Numbered from the stretch's first letter, positions 27,419 through 36,844 are shown. The stretch: DNA of 64,000 nt from Plesiocystis pacifica SIR-1 (GCF_000170895.1 NZ_ABCS01000011.1:62001-126000), one strand, 5' to 3'. The notes: generated from the sequence alone by a model not told the origin. Made by a program: numbers and translations.

Positions 27419-27778
27419 ATGCCACAGTACAGCTGTGTGTTCTGCGCACGCTTTTGGTACTACCCCTGCCCGCTGTGCTCGGGCTTGGGGCTGTGTACCG
27501 TGGATCCCGACGACTTTCGGACCTCGCTCGCGGCCCGTGCGAAGGACAGAGGTGGGAGCGAGGCGCTCGGAGAAGAAGAGCGCCTGCAGGCCTACCTGCG
27601 CGTCGCCAAAGGATTAGGCCCAGCCCTCGAGGCCCGGAATGAGGATCTGGCCGACGCCGAGTCGCTTGGCCTCGCGGATGCCGCTGAGCATGACGCCGTG
27701 GACGGTCATGGGGTGGCCCTCGTGGGTGTGCTCGCCGACAAAGCCGATGCGCCCGACGGGGGCGGCGAGGGCCGCTAG
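27419..27778 (+). CDS. Small cysteine-rich protein (zinc-ribbon-like N-terminus)
   Basis: 119 codons. The first 60 or so residues look genuine: CVFC, then YYPCPLC and GLC give a C-x2-C...C-x2-C arrangement suitable for zinc, followed by an amphipathic helix (EERLQAYLRVAKGL). From about codon 66 the frame runs antisense through the C-terminal remnant of an amine oxidase, and composition changes to a Gly/Ala/Asp-rich shadow. The original 3' end has therefore probably been replaced. A good ribosome site supports the start. Function unknown. Confidence 0.45.
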   Translation: MPQYSCVFCARFWYYPCPLCSGLGLCTVDPDDFRTSLAARAKDRGGSEALGEEERLQAYLRVAKGLGPALEARNEDLADAESLGLADAAEHDAVDGHGVALVGVLADKADAPDGGGEGR

Positions 27779-28065
27779 CTCGGCGGCGCCGGTTCCAGGC
27801 GTGAAGCTGGCGCGGGCCCTCGCTCGCCCAAAACGCGGCCTCGAACACGAGCGCGACCTTCTCGAGGTTGCCCACGCCCATGGCCTCGATGGCCTCGCGC
27901 TTGGCCCGGGGCAGCGGCGGCTCGAAGGCGATGGTGCCGGCCTCGAGCACGCCCAGGGGCGCGGTGAGGATCAGGTGGGTCGCCGTCCGCGGGCCCTGGT
28001 TGGTTGCCGCCGCCGTACTCGTCGTCGCCGACGATGTAGCCGGCGATCCCCGTGTCCTTCGCCGG
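27614..28065 (-). pseudogene. Remnant of a flavin amine oxidase
   Basis: Pieces in different minus-strand frames match conserved parts of FAD-dependent amine oxidases in the right order. At 28065-28000 lies GYIVGDDEYGGGNQ. At about 27975-27790 lies LTAPLGVLEAGTIAFEPPLP, then AIEAMGVGNLEKVALVFEAAFW. At about 27775-27614, one frame over, lie PVGRIGFVGEHT and TVHGVMLSGIREAKRLG with a natural stop at 27614. Segments expected between these blocks are missing. The start, the FAD-binding GxGxxG and the substrate domain are all absent, so this is decayed debris, not a gene. Confidence 0.7.
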
Positions 28066-28159
28066 GCTGGCCCTGGTCGGGCGGATCGCCGCCAAGCACG
28101 GTGGCGAGCTGCGGGTCCGCCCCGTCGTCGCGCTCCGCTTGCCGCGAGCGCCGAACTAG
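28058..28159 (+). pseudogene. Remnant of a sensor histidine kinase C-terminus
   Basis: A plus-strand frame ending at the TAG 28157-28159 reads FAGLALVGRIAAKHGGELRV and then VALRLPRA. This is the G2 box and last strands of a histidine-kinase ATPase domain, with the short segment between them deleted. No start codon, dimerisation domain or N/G1 boxes remain. It lies head to head with the amine-oxidase remnant, so the stretch is a patchwork of two dead genes. Confidence 0.6.
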
Positions 28160-28177
28160 CGCCATACTCCCTCGTTG

Positions 28178-28894
28178 ATGCGACCCACGAGCCTCCGACT
28201 GCTCGCGCCCTTCGCCTTCGCCTTGTCCTGCGCCCTGGCCTGCGGCCCCGAGAAGCCTCCCCAGGCCTCCGAGGACGCCCCCAAGCCCGCCGATCGCCTG
28301 CTCGGAGAGGCCGAGCCCGCCGCCGACGACTCCCCCGCCTTCGACCCCGGCGCCGACCAGTTCGTGCTCACCTACGCCGGCGACCGGGGCGTGTTCGCCG
28401 ACTGCAGCGCCGTCGAGGAGGTCCCCGAGAACGCCCGGGGCCTGGTCGCGGTCAACGTGTTCGGCCGCCGGGCGCCCGCGGGCAAGGTCTGGCTGTGCAA
28501 CCTGTCCAAGCCCGACGGCGAGGGCAAGTTCGCCCTCGAGGCCGTGCCCCGCGAGCGCTTCGAGGAGCTCATCCTCGGCGACGGCCGCTCGTCCAAGGTC
28601 GAGCTGCCCGGCGATCTCGAGCTCCCCGACGTCCAGCCGGCGCCCAAGGGCGAGGTCATCCTCTACAAGACCGAGTGGTGCGGCGTCTGCTCCAAGGCCC
28701 AGGCCTACTTCGAGCGCGAGGGCATCGAGTACGTCGCCAAGGACATCGAGAAGGACCCGGGCGCCCAGGCCGAGCTCGCCGCGAAGGCCAAGGCCGCGGG
28801 GGTGCCGATGGGCTCGGTGCCCATGATCGACGTCGGCGGCGAGCTGCTGCGCGGCTTCGACATCAAACGCATCGAGGCGCTGCTGGGCAGCTGA
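28178..28894 (+). CDS. Lipoprotein with C-terminal glutaredoxin domain
   Basis: 238 residues. A signal peptide ends at SCALAC (cysteine 22), then a Pro/Ala/Asp-rich linker and a middle domain of about 90 residues of unknown type (FVLTYAGDRGVFADCSAV). A glutaredoxin/thioredoxin-fold domain occupies the C-terminal third: VILYKTEWCGVCSKAQ (active-site CGVC near residue 168), the cis-Pro segment SVPMIDV, and GFDIKRIEALL. A lipid-anchored glutaredoxin would act in the envelope, reducing or isomerising cysteines of exported proteins; this role is inferred. ATG at 28178 is preferred to the overlapping TTG. Confidence 0.8.
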   Translation: MRPTSLRLLAPFAFALSCALACGPEKPPQASEDAPKPADRLLGEAEPAADDSPAFDPGADQFVLTYAGDRGVFADCSAVEEVPENARGLVAVNVFGRRAPAGKVWLCNLSKPDGEGKFALEAVPRERFEELILGDGRSSKVELPGDLELPDVQPAPKGEVILYKTEWCGVCSKAQAYFEREGIEYVAKDIEKDPGAQAELAAKAKAAGVPMGSVPMIDVGGELLRGFDIKRIEALLGS

Positions 28895-28936
28895 GCTCTA
28901 CCTTGCCCCCGCTGGCACAGGCGCGAGTACCCAGCG

Positions 28937-30403
28937 TCATGGGAGCGGCAGGACCGTGGGCGGCGTCCACGACCCGTCGATGATCGCCTCCGACGGCCAG
29001 TACGCGCGCAGCGTGAGCTCGAAGGGCCCCTCGGGCGCCGGCAGCCAGTTCGACGCGGCCGCGTCGAGGGGCGCCGTCGCCTGAATGCGGATGTCCAACG
29101 ATCCGTCGGGGCCGAGCTCGAGGGCCTCGTGCGAGCCGACGACGTAGCGGTCGATCGGGTTGTCGACGAAGTAGCCCTCCGAGTCGTACATGGAGATGGA
29201 CCAAAACGCGCCGACTGGCGGCAGCTCGCCGGGCTCGAAGTGGATCGAGTATTCGCGCTTCGAAGCGTCGAGTTGCCCGCCCAGCGGCCCCCGCGAGGCG
29301 TTGAAGTAGACGGCGTCCTCGCGGCGGTTCGCGCCCAGCCCGATCTGCGCGACCACGGCCCGGGTGAGGTACTCGGTCCCGTAGTCGCCGAGCGGGACGT
29401 CCGCCGAGGGGCTCCAGGGGCTGCCTGGCAGCCCCACGTCGGCCTTTGCCAGGTCGATGATGTTCTGCCCGGTCGGGAGCCCCTCCGCGAGCCCTTCGCG
29501 GATGTGTGGCGGGAGCGCGTCGTAGTCGAAGCCCCCGGGCTCGATGCCGATGGCGCGCAGCTCTTCCAGCAGGGGGGCGTCGTCGACGGACGGGCGCTGC
29601 GCGGCGAGGAGCTCGGCGAGCTCGCCGAAGAACTCCCTCGCGCTCATCGAGAGCACCTGCTCGAGGGGGGGCGTCTCCCGATCGATGGCGTCGTCAGGCA
29701 CCCCCGGAGCCGGCGTGTACCCTCCGCCGTAGGCGCTGAGCGGCCGCAGGTCGATCTCGGCCTGGATGTCCGCCACGTTGGCCATGTCCAACTCGGAGAA
29801 GACCTCGATCCGGCCGATCATCCACACCAGGTCCGTCGGGGCGCGGATGGGGGTGAGCTCGTCGGGGATCGGGCCGTCGTAGTCGGGACCGACGATGGCG
29901 TAGGTCGTCGCCTGATTGTCGTTGGTGCGCGTCCCTGGGGCCGCGAAGGCGTTGGTCCACGCGTCGAGCATGGCGAAGAGCGTGAAGCGATCACCCTCGA
30001 CGTCGGGGACGCTCAAGACCAGGGGCTCTGCCGAAAGGTCCAAATACGCCGAAGAGTAGACCGTGTCGCGGTTCGGCCGGACCACGGTCCGGAAGCTGGC
30101 GTCGGGGAGCCCAACGGCGTGAGAGAGCTGGTTCATCGGCGCGCCGTCTGGGCTCGGCTCGGGCACCGCGGTGAAGACCTGTCGCGTCCGCTCGTTCAAG
30201 ACGAGCGGGAAGCCGTATACGTAGGCCTTGGCGGCGATGATCCGCGCCTGGGCGCGGGTCCCGACGAGGACCTCGCGCTCGTCCTCTTCACAGCTCGACG
30301 AGGGCTCCTCGTCGCCGGGCAGGCAGGGATCACAAGCGCTCAGGCCGAGCCCCGCGACGAGGTAGGCGGCGGCCGAGAGCGGGATACGAATGTTGATGGG
30401 CAT
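28937..30403 (-). CDS. DUF1254/DUF1214 domain lipoprotein
   Basis: 488 residues with a lipobox GLSAC near residue 24 and Asp at +2. The N-terminal half has the DUF1254 pattern (AKAYVYGFPLVLNERTRQ, VRPNRDTVYSSAYLDLS). The C-terminal half is DUF1214-like (GAFWSISMYDSEGYFV, NPIDRYVVGSH, NWLPAPEGPFELTLRAYWPS). These proteins are common in soil bacteria and their reaction is not established. An AraC-type regulator gene ends 101 bp upstream on the same strand, suggesting regulated expression. It is convergent with the glutaredoxin lipoprotein. Confidence 0.85.
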   Translation of the reverse strand: MPINIRIPLSAAAYLVAGLGLSACDPCLPGDEEPSSSCEEDEREVLVGTRAQARIIAAKAYVYGFPLVLNERTRQVFTAVPEPSPDGAPMNQLSHAVGLPDASFRTVVRPNRDTVYSSAYLDLSAEPLVLSVPDVEGDRFTLFAMLDAWTNAFAAPGTRTNDNQATTYAIVGPDYDGPIPDELTPIRAPTDLVWMIGRIEVFSELDMANVADIQAEIDLRPLSAYGGGYTPAPGVPDDAIDRETPPLEQVLSMSAREFFGELAELLAAQRPSVDDAPLLEELRAIGIEPGGFDYDALPPHIREGLAEGLPTGQNIIDLAKADVGLPGSPWSPSADVPLGDYGTEYLTRAVVAQIGLGANRREDAVYFNASRGPLGGQLDASKREYSIHFEPGELPPVGAFWSISMYDSEGYFVDNPIDRYVVGSHEALELGPDGSLDIRIQATAPLDAAASNWLPAPEGPFELTLRAYWPSEAIIDGSWTPPTVLPLP

Positions 30404-30504
30404 CGTCTGATTCCTTTCGCGCCTCGTGGCGCTGAGGTCAGACTAGGGAGCCGATCGGGTCGCGGCATTGTGACAGCCGGCCAAGAAATTGACCGGACTG
30501 GCCA

Positions 30505-31518
30505 TCATGGATTTCGTCGCTTGCGAAAGCGTCCGGGGGGCTCGCCGACCCAGCGCGCGAAGGCCCGGGAGAACGAGGGGCTGTCCGCGAAGCCCAGCCG
30601 TTCGGCGATGTCCGAGAGGCTGATCTCCGGCTGCTCGAGCAGCGCGATCGCCCGGCGCCGGAGCGCCGCGTCTCGCTGCTCCCGGAACGAGGTGCCCGCC
30701 TCGGCGAGTCGCCTCCGGAGCGCGCGCTCGGACACCCCGAGGGCTCTCGCCAGCTGCGCCGCGCTGCGCAGTCGGGGCTCGTCCTCGAGCAGCCTGCGCG
30801 AGCGCTCGGCCAACGACTGGCCCTCGGGGAGGCGCGCGAGCTGCTCTCGCACCTGCCCGACGATGAGGCGGTTGGCCACCGGCTCGGCCGAGACGACGGG
30901 GCGCTCCAGGTCCTCGGTGCGGAACACGACGCGGTGTTCGGGCGCGTCGAAGGTGCACCGCATGCCCTCGGGGAGCCCAACCTCCCGCCAGCCCTCGGGA
31001 GCCGCGACCGCGAGCTCGCCGACGATCGGGACGACGCGGCCGGTGAGGTGCGACGCGACCCCTTGGACTCCGACGATGCTCGCCACGAGCGCGATGTCCT
31101 GGCACCGCCCAAAGTCCCCCGGTACCGACAGGTAGAGCGTGGCCTGGCCCTCGCCGGAGACGAAGTCCAGGCGAAAGGCGTCGCTTTGGGCGGGCAACAG
31201 CTCGACCAACTGCCGGAGCGCGTCGCCCAGCGTCGCCGACGTCATCAGCGCGAAGCCCATGAGCCCGAGGATGGGGACCGGCGCCCGCGCGCCGAGCCGG
31301 ATGCCGAGGCCGGGGTCCTTGGTCAGCTCGACCGCCCGCGCGAGCAGCTCTCCGGCCTGGGCGGCGGTGAGCCGGGCGCTCGGCGTCGCCAGTGCGTCGA
31401 GGGTCCACCCGAGCGGCCCAAACAGCTCCCCGGCTGCGATCCCATATTCGTCGTCGAGCAGCTGCCCGAGGCTCACCGCGTGCGCGGCTCGAATCGATGT
31501 TTCGCCCGCCTTCGCCAT
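30505..31518 (-). CDS. AraC-family transcriptional regulator
   Basis: 337 residues. The N-terminal two thirds match the arabinose-binding-like domain of the OruR/ArgR-type AraC group (LTAAQAGELLARAVELTKDPGLGIRLG, LGLMGFALMTSATLGDAL). The C-terminal 100 residues form the double helix-turn-helix (SAAQLARALGVSERALRRRL, ISLSDIAERLGFADSPSFSRAF). The protein would bind DNA as a dimer in response to a small molecule. The DUF1254 lipoprotein downstream is the likely target. Confidence 0.9.
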   Translation of the reverse strand: MAKAGETSIRAAHAVSLGQLLDDEYGIAAGELFGPLGWTLDALATPSARLTAAQAGELLARAVELTKDPGLGIRLGARAPVPILGLMGFALMTSATLGDALRQLVELLPAQSDAFRLDFVSGEGQATLYLSVPGDFGRCQDIALVASIVGVQGVASHLTGRVVPIVGELAVAAPEGWREVGLPEGMRCTFDAPEHRVVFRTEDLERPVVSAEPVANRLIVGQVREQLARLPEGQSLAERSRRLLEDEPRLRSAAQLARALGVSERALRRRLAEAGTSFREQRDAALRRRAIALLEQPEISLSDIAERLGFADSPSFSRAFARWVGEPPGRFRKRRNP

Positions 31519-31540
31519 CGCCCGTTGTCACACGACCGAG

Positions 31541-34500
31541 CTATTTTTTAGTCAGCTTCGTCATCCGAGCTGGCGCGACGACGTTGAGGAAGCCGTCGAG
31601 CTTGTGCTCGTCGACCATGTCCTGGCTGTCGAAGTAGGCCGCGGCCTGGGCGAGCAGGCGCGGGCCGTCGCCCTGCTCGCCCAGCACCTGGGCCCGGCGC
31701 ATGCGCGTGGCAGCGACGTGGCCGGCCATCTGGTGGCTCTCGAATAGCTTGGAGGCCTCGGACCAGCGCGCCATGGCCTCGTCCTGGTTGCCGCTCATGG
31801 ACGCCAGCCCGGCCTCGATGTTGGCCACGTGGGCCGTGAGCACCGGGTTGTTGACGGCGCGCAGCTTGCCCGCCAGGCGCTTGCACTTGCGGGCGTAGGT
31901 GGAGCTGTTGCGCAGCAGCGCGCCGACGAGCAGGGCCCGGCAGTAGAGCTCCTGGACGTTGGTCCGGCACAGGGCGTTTTGGTCCAGGAAGGTCTTCTTC
32001 ATCTGGGCCAGGGTGGTCGTCGACAGCTCGATGGCCTCCTCGGGCTCGCCGTCGAGCATGAGCGCGCGGACCTTGCCGTAGTAGGCCCACACGTCGCCAA
32101 ACAGGTAGCGGCCCGGGTTCCAGTCGCGCATCGACTCGGCCAAGATGGCGTGGGCGCCCTCGGAGTCCCCCGTCAGCACCCGGACGATGGACTCGAAGGA
32201 GGACACCTCGATCATCGCCTGCATGTCGCCGGACTCGCGGGCGGCCTCGATGATGCCCCGCGAGCGCGCGCGGAACTCCTTGAACTCGCCCTTCATCACC
32301 ATGGTGTAGAGGTGATGGATGGTCGCGGTGCGTCGCTGCCAGGCGGTCCCGGGCATGCCCTCGGAGCTCTCGAGCACCTTGGTGTGGAGCCGGGTGCTCA
32401 TGGGGTAGCGGCGCTCGAACCAGTGCACGCTGGCCTCGCACACGTCGATGAAGGCGGTCAGCGAGGGGTCGTCGATGTTGGCGGCGAGGCGGCGGGCGAC
32501 GGTCAGGTGCTCCTCGACCAGGCGCCAGTCTCGGCCGGCGACCTCGATGACGCACTGGTAGGCCAGCGCCCGCGCGACGCGGCTGGGCTCGCCCGTGTTG
32601 AGCGAGAGCCGGAGCATGCGCAGGTGGAACATCACGCTGAGCAGCACCTCCTGCGTGGACAGGCCGTTGACCACGGCCCAGCAGGTGTCGATCTGGTCGA
32701 GGGTGCGCGCGTCGACCTCGGCGGCGGACTTTTGGTTGAAGTCGAAGCCGCGCATCTTGACCCGGGTCTGCTCCCAGACCAGGCCCGAGATGGCCGCGGC
32801 CTTGCCCACGGGCATGCGCATGCCGACGGTGCGCAGCAGCGCGTCGAGCTCTTGCAGGCCCTCGTCGACGTGGCCGGTCTTGATGAGCTGGTCGGCCGCG
32901 ACGCGCCGGAACTCGCGGGCCCGGGCGGGCTCCTCGCGCTCGGTGTGCTCGGCCAGGGTCAGCAGCAGCTGCGAGGCCTCGTGGGCCCGCCCGACGTTGA
33001 TGAGCTGGTCGGCCAGGCCCTCGCGCAGGTCGGTGATGCGGTCCATCCCGCCGTCTTGCGCGGCGAGGCCCTCGGCCTCGAACAGCTCGACGGTCTTGCG
33101 GAACAAGCTGACGGCGCGCTCGAAGGCCAGAGAGTTCGCGGCCTGCTCGGCGGCGCGCTCGTAGTAGTCGACGGCCTTGGCCCGGGCGCCGCCGGCGTCG
33201 AAGTGGCCCGCGAGGCTCTCCGCGTCGGCGCCCGCGCGCTCGAGGGCCTGGGCCAGGCGCAGGTGAATCTCGCGCAGGCGGTCCGGATCGAGCTCGCCGA
33301 CGGTCGCCTCGCGGATGCGGTCGTGGGCCGTCTCGAGCTTGGCCCGGCCGGCCGTGGACGAGCCGCGCATGCGCAGCAGCTCGGCGTCGCGCAGGGCCGG
33401 GAGGAGCTGGGCCGCGTTGGGGATGTCGGCGGCCTCGAACAGCACCGCGCGGGGCACCGGGCCGCCCGCGACGGCGACGAACTCGAGCAGCCGGCGGCTG
33501 TCCGCGTCGAGCTTGAGGATGCGGCGGACGACGAGCTGGTCGAGCTGCTCGGGGCTCGTGCCGTCGGCCGAGACCCCGTAGATCATCTGCTCGAAGTAGA
33601 ACGGGTTGTTGGCCGAGCCCGCGGCGTAGGCCCGGGCCCGCTCCTCGTCGTAGTCCTCGCCCATGAGGGCGCGGGCGAGGTGCAGCGTGTCCTCCTCGGA
33701 CATCGGCCCGATGAAGACTTCGCGGACGTCTCGACCCCACAGCGCGGTCGGGGCGTTGAGGGCCTGGAGGGTGTCGCTGGTCTGGAGCTCGTCGCGGTAG
33801 GAGACGATCATCAAGACCGGGGGGCCGCCCGGCGGGCGCAGGATCTCGTTGAGGAGCTTGGCGCTGTCGACGTTGCCCCAGTGGAAGTCGTCGATGAAGA
33901 CGATGGTCGGGCGGCGCCGGCCCAGACCCGAGAACAGCTCGCGCAGCGCCGCAAAGGCCCGGTGGCGCAGCTCGTGGGGCTCGAGGCCCACGGTCCGCCC
34001 GTGGTCCGCGGCCCACAGGTCGCCGAGCACCGGGAACAGGCGCACGAGGGCCGCCGGGTGCTGGGGCTGGAGCTCGATGAGCGCCTCGCGGGGGAGCTGG
34101 CGCAGGTGCACGCTGAGCGCGTCGACCACGGCGTCCACGCCCTTGTAGGGCACGGACTCGCGCTCGAGGCAGCGCCCGCGCAAGAGCACGGCGGCGCTCC
34201 CCTCCTTATGGCGCACCTGGCTCATGAAGTGGCGGATGAGCGCCGACTTGCCGTAGCCGCTGCGGCCGCGGACGTGCACCGTGACGAGCTGGCTGTTGAC
34301 CTTGCAGTCGGCCCAGGCCGTCCGCAGCATGGTCATCTCCGCCTTGCGCCCGACGAACTGGGTCTTGCCGAGCATGCTGCTCGACAGGCTCGCCGAGATG
34401 CTCATCGACATGCTCATCGACATGCTCGGGTCGAGCGCCTCGGGGTCGGCCCCGTCGAGGATGGCGAGGATCTCGGCGCCCCGGGGGCGGTCCTCGGGGA

Positions 34501-35443
34501 AGCGCGAGAGCAGCCGCCGGCACAGATCGGCGAGGTCCTCGGGGACCTCCTTGACGACCTCGGTGACGTCCGGCGGATCGAACTCGCGCTTGGCGAACAA
34601 GAGGTGCGTGAGCGTGCCGCGGAACGGTCGCTTGCCCGACAGGCACTCGAACAGCATCACGCCGACGGCGTAGTAGTCGGCCGCAGGGCCGGCGCGCTCG
34701 AGCCCCGCCTGCTCGGGGGACATGTAGGCCGGCGTCCCCATGATCTGGTCGTCGGGGTCGTCGGATTGCGCCTCCGAGTGATCCTGGACCAGGCCAAAGT
34801 CGAGGACGACCACCCGCCCGTCGGGGGTGACCAGCACGTTCGAGGGCTTGAGGTCCCGGTGGATGCACTCGTTTTGATGCAGGTGGCGCACGCCCAGCAC
34901 CAGCTGGCGCAGCGCCCGGCGCAGGCGGGAGAGGTTGGGCAGCTCCCCGATCGGCGTCTTCCCGCGGACGTAGTCATCGAAGGACACGCCGTCGACGAGC
35001 TCCATGGTGAAGAAGGTCGCGCTGTCTGGGAGCACGACCAGCTCGCCGAGCTCGACCAGGTTCTGGTGCTGGACCCCGGCCAGCGCCCGGAATTCCTGCT
35101 TGAAGCGGTACAGCATGCTCGCGCTGGTCCGCTCGAGGTACTTCAGCGCGACGAGGTCGTGGGTCTCGAGGTTGATCGCGGCGAACACCTGGCCCATGCC
35201 GCCCGCGCCGAGCTGGCGCTCGACCCGGAATTTCCCCAGCGTCTCACCTGGAGACAGGGCGGGCTCGTCGGACATCCCGTGTGCCGCGATGGTGTCGAGC
35301 CCGGCCGGCGTCACGGGGCTGTTGGTGCGCAGCTGTCCCCCGAGCGCTCCCCGCGTGATCGTGAGCGTGTCCTGACGCAGAGCGTCACCCGTGTCGACCA
35401 GGTGGTGGTCGTCTGCCGCATCCGGGCCCCGAGCAGGCGCCAT
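31541..35443 (-). CDS. Ser/Thr protein kinase with ATPase and TPR domains (PknK-like)
   Basis: About 1,300 residues. The kinase domain is complete: glycine loop GAGGMGQV (79-86), Lys101 in VALKYL, HRDLKPSN at 195, DFG at 215-217, SPE at 242. After a Ser-Met repeat (340-349), a STAND-type ATPase module follows (Walker A GRSGYGKS at 393-400, Walker B TIVFIDDFHW at 513-522). The remaining 580 residues are helical TPR-like repeats. Myxobacteria carry many such kinases, which sense inputs through the TPR region; LuxR-type DNA-binding, seen in PknK of other phyla, is absent. ATG 35443 is preferred over 35473 on codon usage; ATG at MSDEPALSPG, 56 codons further in, is also possible. Confidence 0.9.
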   Translation of the reverse strand: MAPARGPDAADDHHLVDTGDALRQDTLTITRGALGGQLRTNSPVTPAGLDTIAAHGMSDEPALSPGETLGKFRVERQLGAGGMGQVFAAINLETHDLVALKYLERTSASMLYRFKQEFRALAGVQHQNLVELGELVVLPDSATFFTMELVDGVSFDDYVRGKTPIGELPNLSRLRRALRQLVLGVRHLHQNECIHRDLKPSNVLVTPDGRVVVLDFGLVQDHSEAQSDDPDDQIMGTPAYMSPEQAGLERAGPAADYYAVGVMLFECLSGKRPFRGTLTHLLFAKREFDPPDVTEVVKEVPEDLADLCRRLLSRFPEDRPRGAEILAILDGADPEALDPSMSMSMSMSISASLSSSMLGKTQFVGRKAEMTMLRTAWADCKVNSQLVTVHVRGRSGYGKSALIRHFMSQVRHKEGSAAVLLRGRCLERESVPYKGVDAVVDALSVHLRQLPREALIELQPQHPAALVRLFPVLGDLWAADHGRTVGLEPHELRHRAFAALRELFSGLGRRRPTIVFIDDFHWGNVDSAKLLNEILRPPGGPPVLMIVSYRDELQTSDTLQALNAPTALWGRDVREVFIGPMSEEDTLHLARALMGEDYDEERARAYAAGSANNPFYFEQMIYGVSADGTSPEQLDQLVVRRILKLDADSRRLLEFVAVAGGPVPRAVLFEAADIPNAAQLLPALRDAELLRMRGSSTAGRAKLETAHDRIREATVGELDPDRLREIHLRLAQALERAGADAESLAGHFDAGGARAKAVDYYERAAEQAANSLAFERAVSLFRKTVELFEAEGLAAQDGGMDRITDLREGLADQLINVGRAHEASQLLLTLAEHTEREEPARAREFRRVAADQLIKTGHVDEGLQELDALLRTVGMRMPVGKAAAISGLVWEQTRVKMRGFDFNQKSAAEVDARTLDQIDTCWAVVNGLSTQEVLLSVMFHLRMLRLSLNTGEPSRVARALAYQCVIEVAGRDWRLVEEHLTVARRLAANIDDPSLTAFIDVCEASVHWFERRYPMSTRLHTKVLESSEGMPGTAWQRRTATIHHLYTMVMKGEFKEFRARSRGIIEAARESGDMQAMIEVSSFESIVRVLTGDSEGAHAILAESMRDWNPGRYLFGDVWAYYGKVRALMLDGEPEEAIELSTTTLAQMKKTFLDQNALCRTNVQELYCRALLVGALLRNSSTYARKCKRLAGKLRAVNNPVLTAHVANIEAGLASMSGNQDEAMARWSEASKLFESHQMAGHVAATRMRRAQVLGEQGDGPRLLAQAAAYFDSQDMVDEHKLDGFLNVVAPARMTKLTKK

Positions 35444-35698
35444 GGGGAGCACACTAACACGCCGACGGGCCACCCACCTCTGGTTTGGGGACGATGTTCC
35501 TCCCCCGGATCGACGGGCGCTCGCCTGGAGACACCGCGGCGGGCAGGCCAGGCCGGTGCAACTTGGTGGATCAAAGCTGCGAATGACGCATGCAACGGTG
35601 CCGCTGAGGCGGTCGCTATCGCCCCCTCATGGGCTTTCCTGCTAATGTTCCGCGCCGTGTCCGACCGATCATCCCTCCCGCCTGGACATCCAAGCGCC

Positions 35699-36736
35699 AT
35701 GGGCGATCTCGTGGCCGAGCTCGTCGATGACGTCGGCCGATTCAAGAAGGTCCTCGATCGCGCCTTCCCGGGCGAACAGATCGACGAGGCCGATCTCGAG
35801 GCCCGCCGCGAAAAGATGCGTCGCAGCCGGGCCAAGGCCCGCTCGGACGAGGCCCGAGCCAAGGGCGATCAGCCCGTCGAGGCCGACTCGAAGGCCCTCG
35901 TCCCGACCGACGCCGAGACCGAGGTCGCGCGCCTGCAAGAGGAAGCCCGGGGCAAGCACACGCTCTACGCCGTGACCGCCCGGCACAACCGGACCAAGCC
36001 CTTCAGCTCGGACTTCGTCGGCCACGCTCAAGCGGTGCGCGTGACCTTGCCGCCCACCCTCGAGGCCGCGCAGCCCATCTGGACCCACTACGGCGTGGTC
36101 AAGAAGGACGACCACCTCGCCTTCTCGATCGAGGAGATCGTCGCCGGCCACGCCGAGCGCTTTGGCCGGCGGCCCAAGGTCGAGCGCGTCGACCTGATCA
36201 CCGGCGCGCGCCACCACGACCTCGATCGCTTCGCGCCGCTGTCAGTGTTCCTCGCCTACGAGCACGCCGACGATGACGTGCCCATCTTCTACGTCTACGA
36301 GAGCGGCAGCGCCCAGGGCAACCCGGCCAAGCTCTACTGGGCCGAGGCCCTCGACGCGACCATCATCGACACGGCGGGGTTTTTGTTCACCCCCTTCGCC
36401 CGGGTGAACAACATCTACAAGGGCCGGCTGATCATGAACCGGGCCAAGACCGAGCCCAGCTTGCTGTCGATCAACATCGCCCTCGATGAGGACTTCGAGA
36501 AGCACTACATCCAGATCACGGCGAGCTACGCCGTGGTCGAGCCGGGGCCCGTCTACTGGCCGATCACCACGCAGATCGAGGCGGCCATGCGGGTGTTCGC
36601 CATCGCGCAAGGCATGGGCTGCGAGCTCGAGCTGTGGGAGCGGGGCTTCGCCCAGCTCGGGCGCTCGACCCTCGACTGGATCACCGAGCCGCCGCACCGA
36701 GGCAAGCCCCAGGGCTACTCGGGCTGCTCCCAGTAG
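35699..36736 (+). CDS. Conserved hypothetical protein, first of a tandem paralog pair
   Basis: 345 residues from ATG 35699 (an in-frame ATG at 35645 is possible). A charged helical N-terminus of about 90 residues (RREKMRRSRAKARSDEARAK) precedes a folded domain. Its sequence is shared with the next gene: the segments SDFVGHAQAVRVTLP, KDDHLAFSIEEIV, VDLITGAR, VFLAYEHA, SGSAQGNPAKLYW and IEAAMRVFAIA all have close counterparts, and both end with a Cys motif (YSGCSQ). I recognise no family, signal peptide or membrane segment. It is divergent from the kinase gene. Confidence 0.7.
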   Translation: MGDLVAELVDDVGRFKKVLDRAFPGEQIDEADLEARREKMRRSRAKARSDEARAKGDQPVEADSKALVPTDAETEVARLQEEARGKHTLYAVTARHNRTKPFSSDFVGHAQAVRVTLPPTLEAAQPIWTHYGVVKKDDHLAFSIEEIVAGHAERFGRRPKVERVDLITGARHHDLDRFAPLSVFLAYEHADDDVPIFYVYESGSAQGNPAKLYWAEALDATIIDTAGFLFTPFARVNNIYKGRLIMNRAKTEPSLLSINIALDEDFEKHYIQITASYAVVEPGPVYWPITTQIEAAMRVFAIAQGMGCELELWERGFAQLGRSTLDWITEPPHRGKPQGYSGCSQ

Positions 36737-36844
36737 CTCCAAATCCCCGGGAGAGAAGTAGCCGGGCGGTCACGCCGACGATAACGCTGCGCGTACACTC
36801 GAGCCTGCTCGGTGTGCGCGTTTTGCGATAAAACCGTCGGGACG

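Noticed and set aside
27680..27778. C-terminal half of the small cysteine-rich ORF as genuine protein
   Set aside because: It is the exact antisense of the amine-oxidase C-terminal fragment and has shadow-like composition.
31829..35640. Very long plus-strand open frame opposite the kinase, continuing into the first paralog
   Set aside because: Only the part after about 35645 has protein-like sequence; the remainder mirrors the kinase codons.
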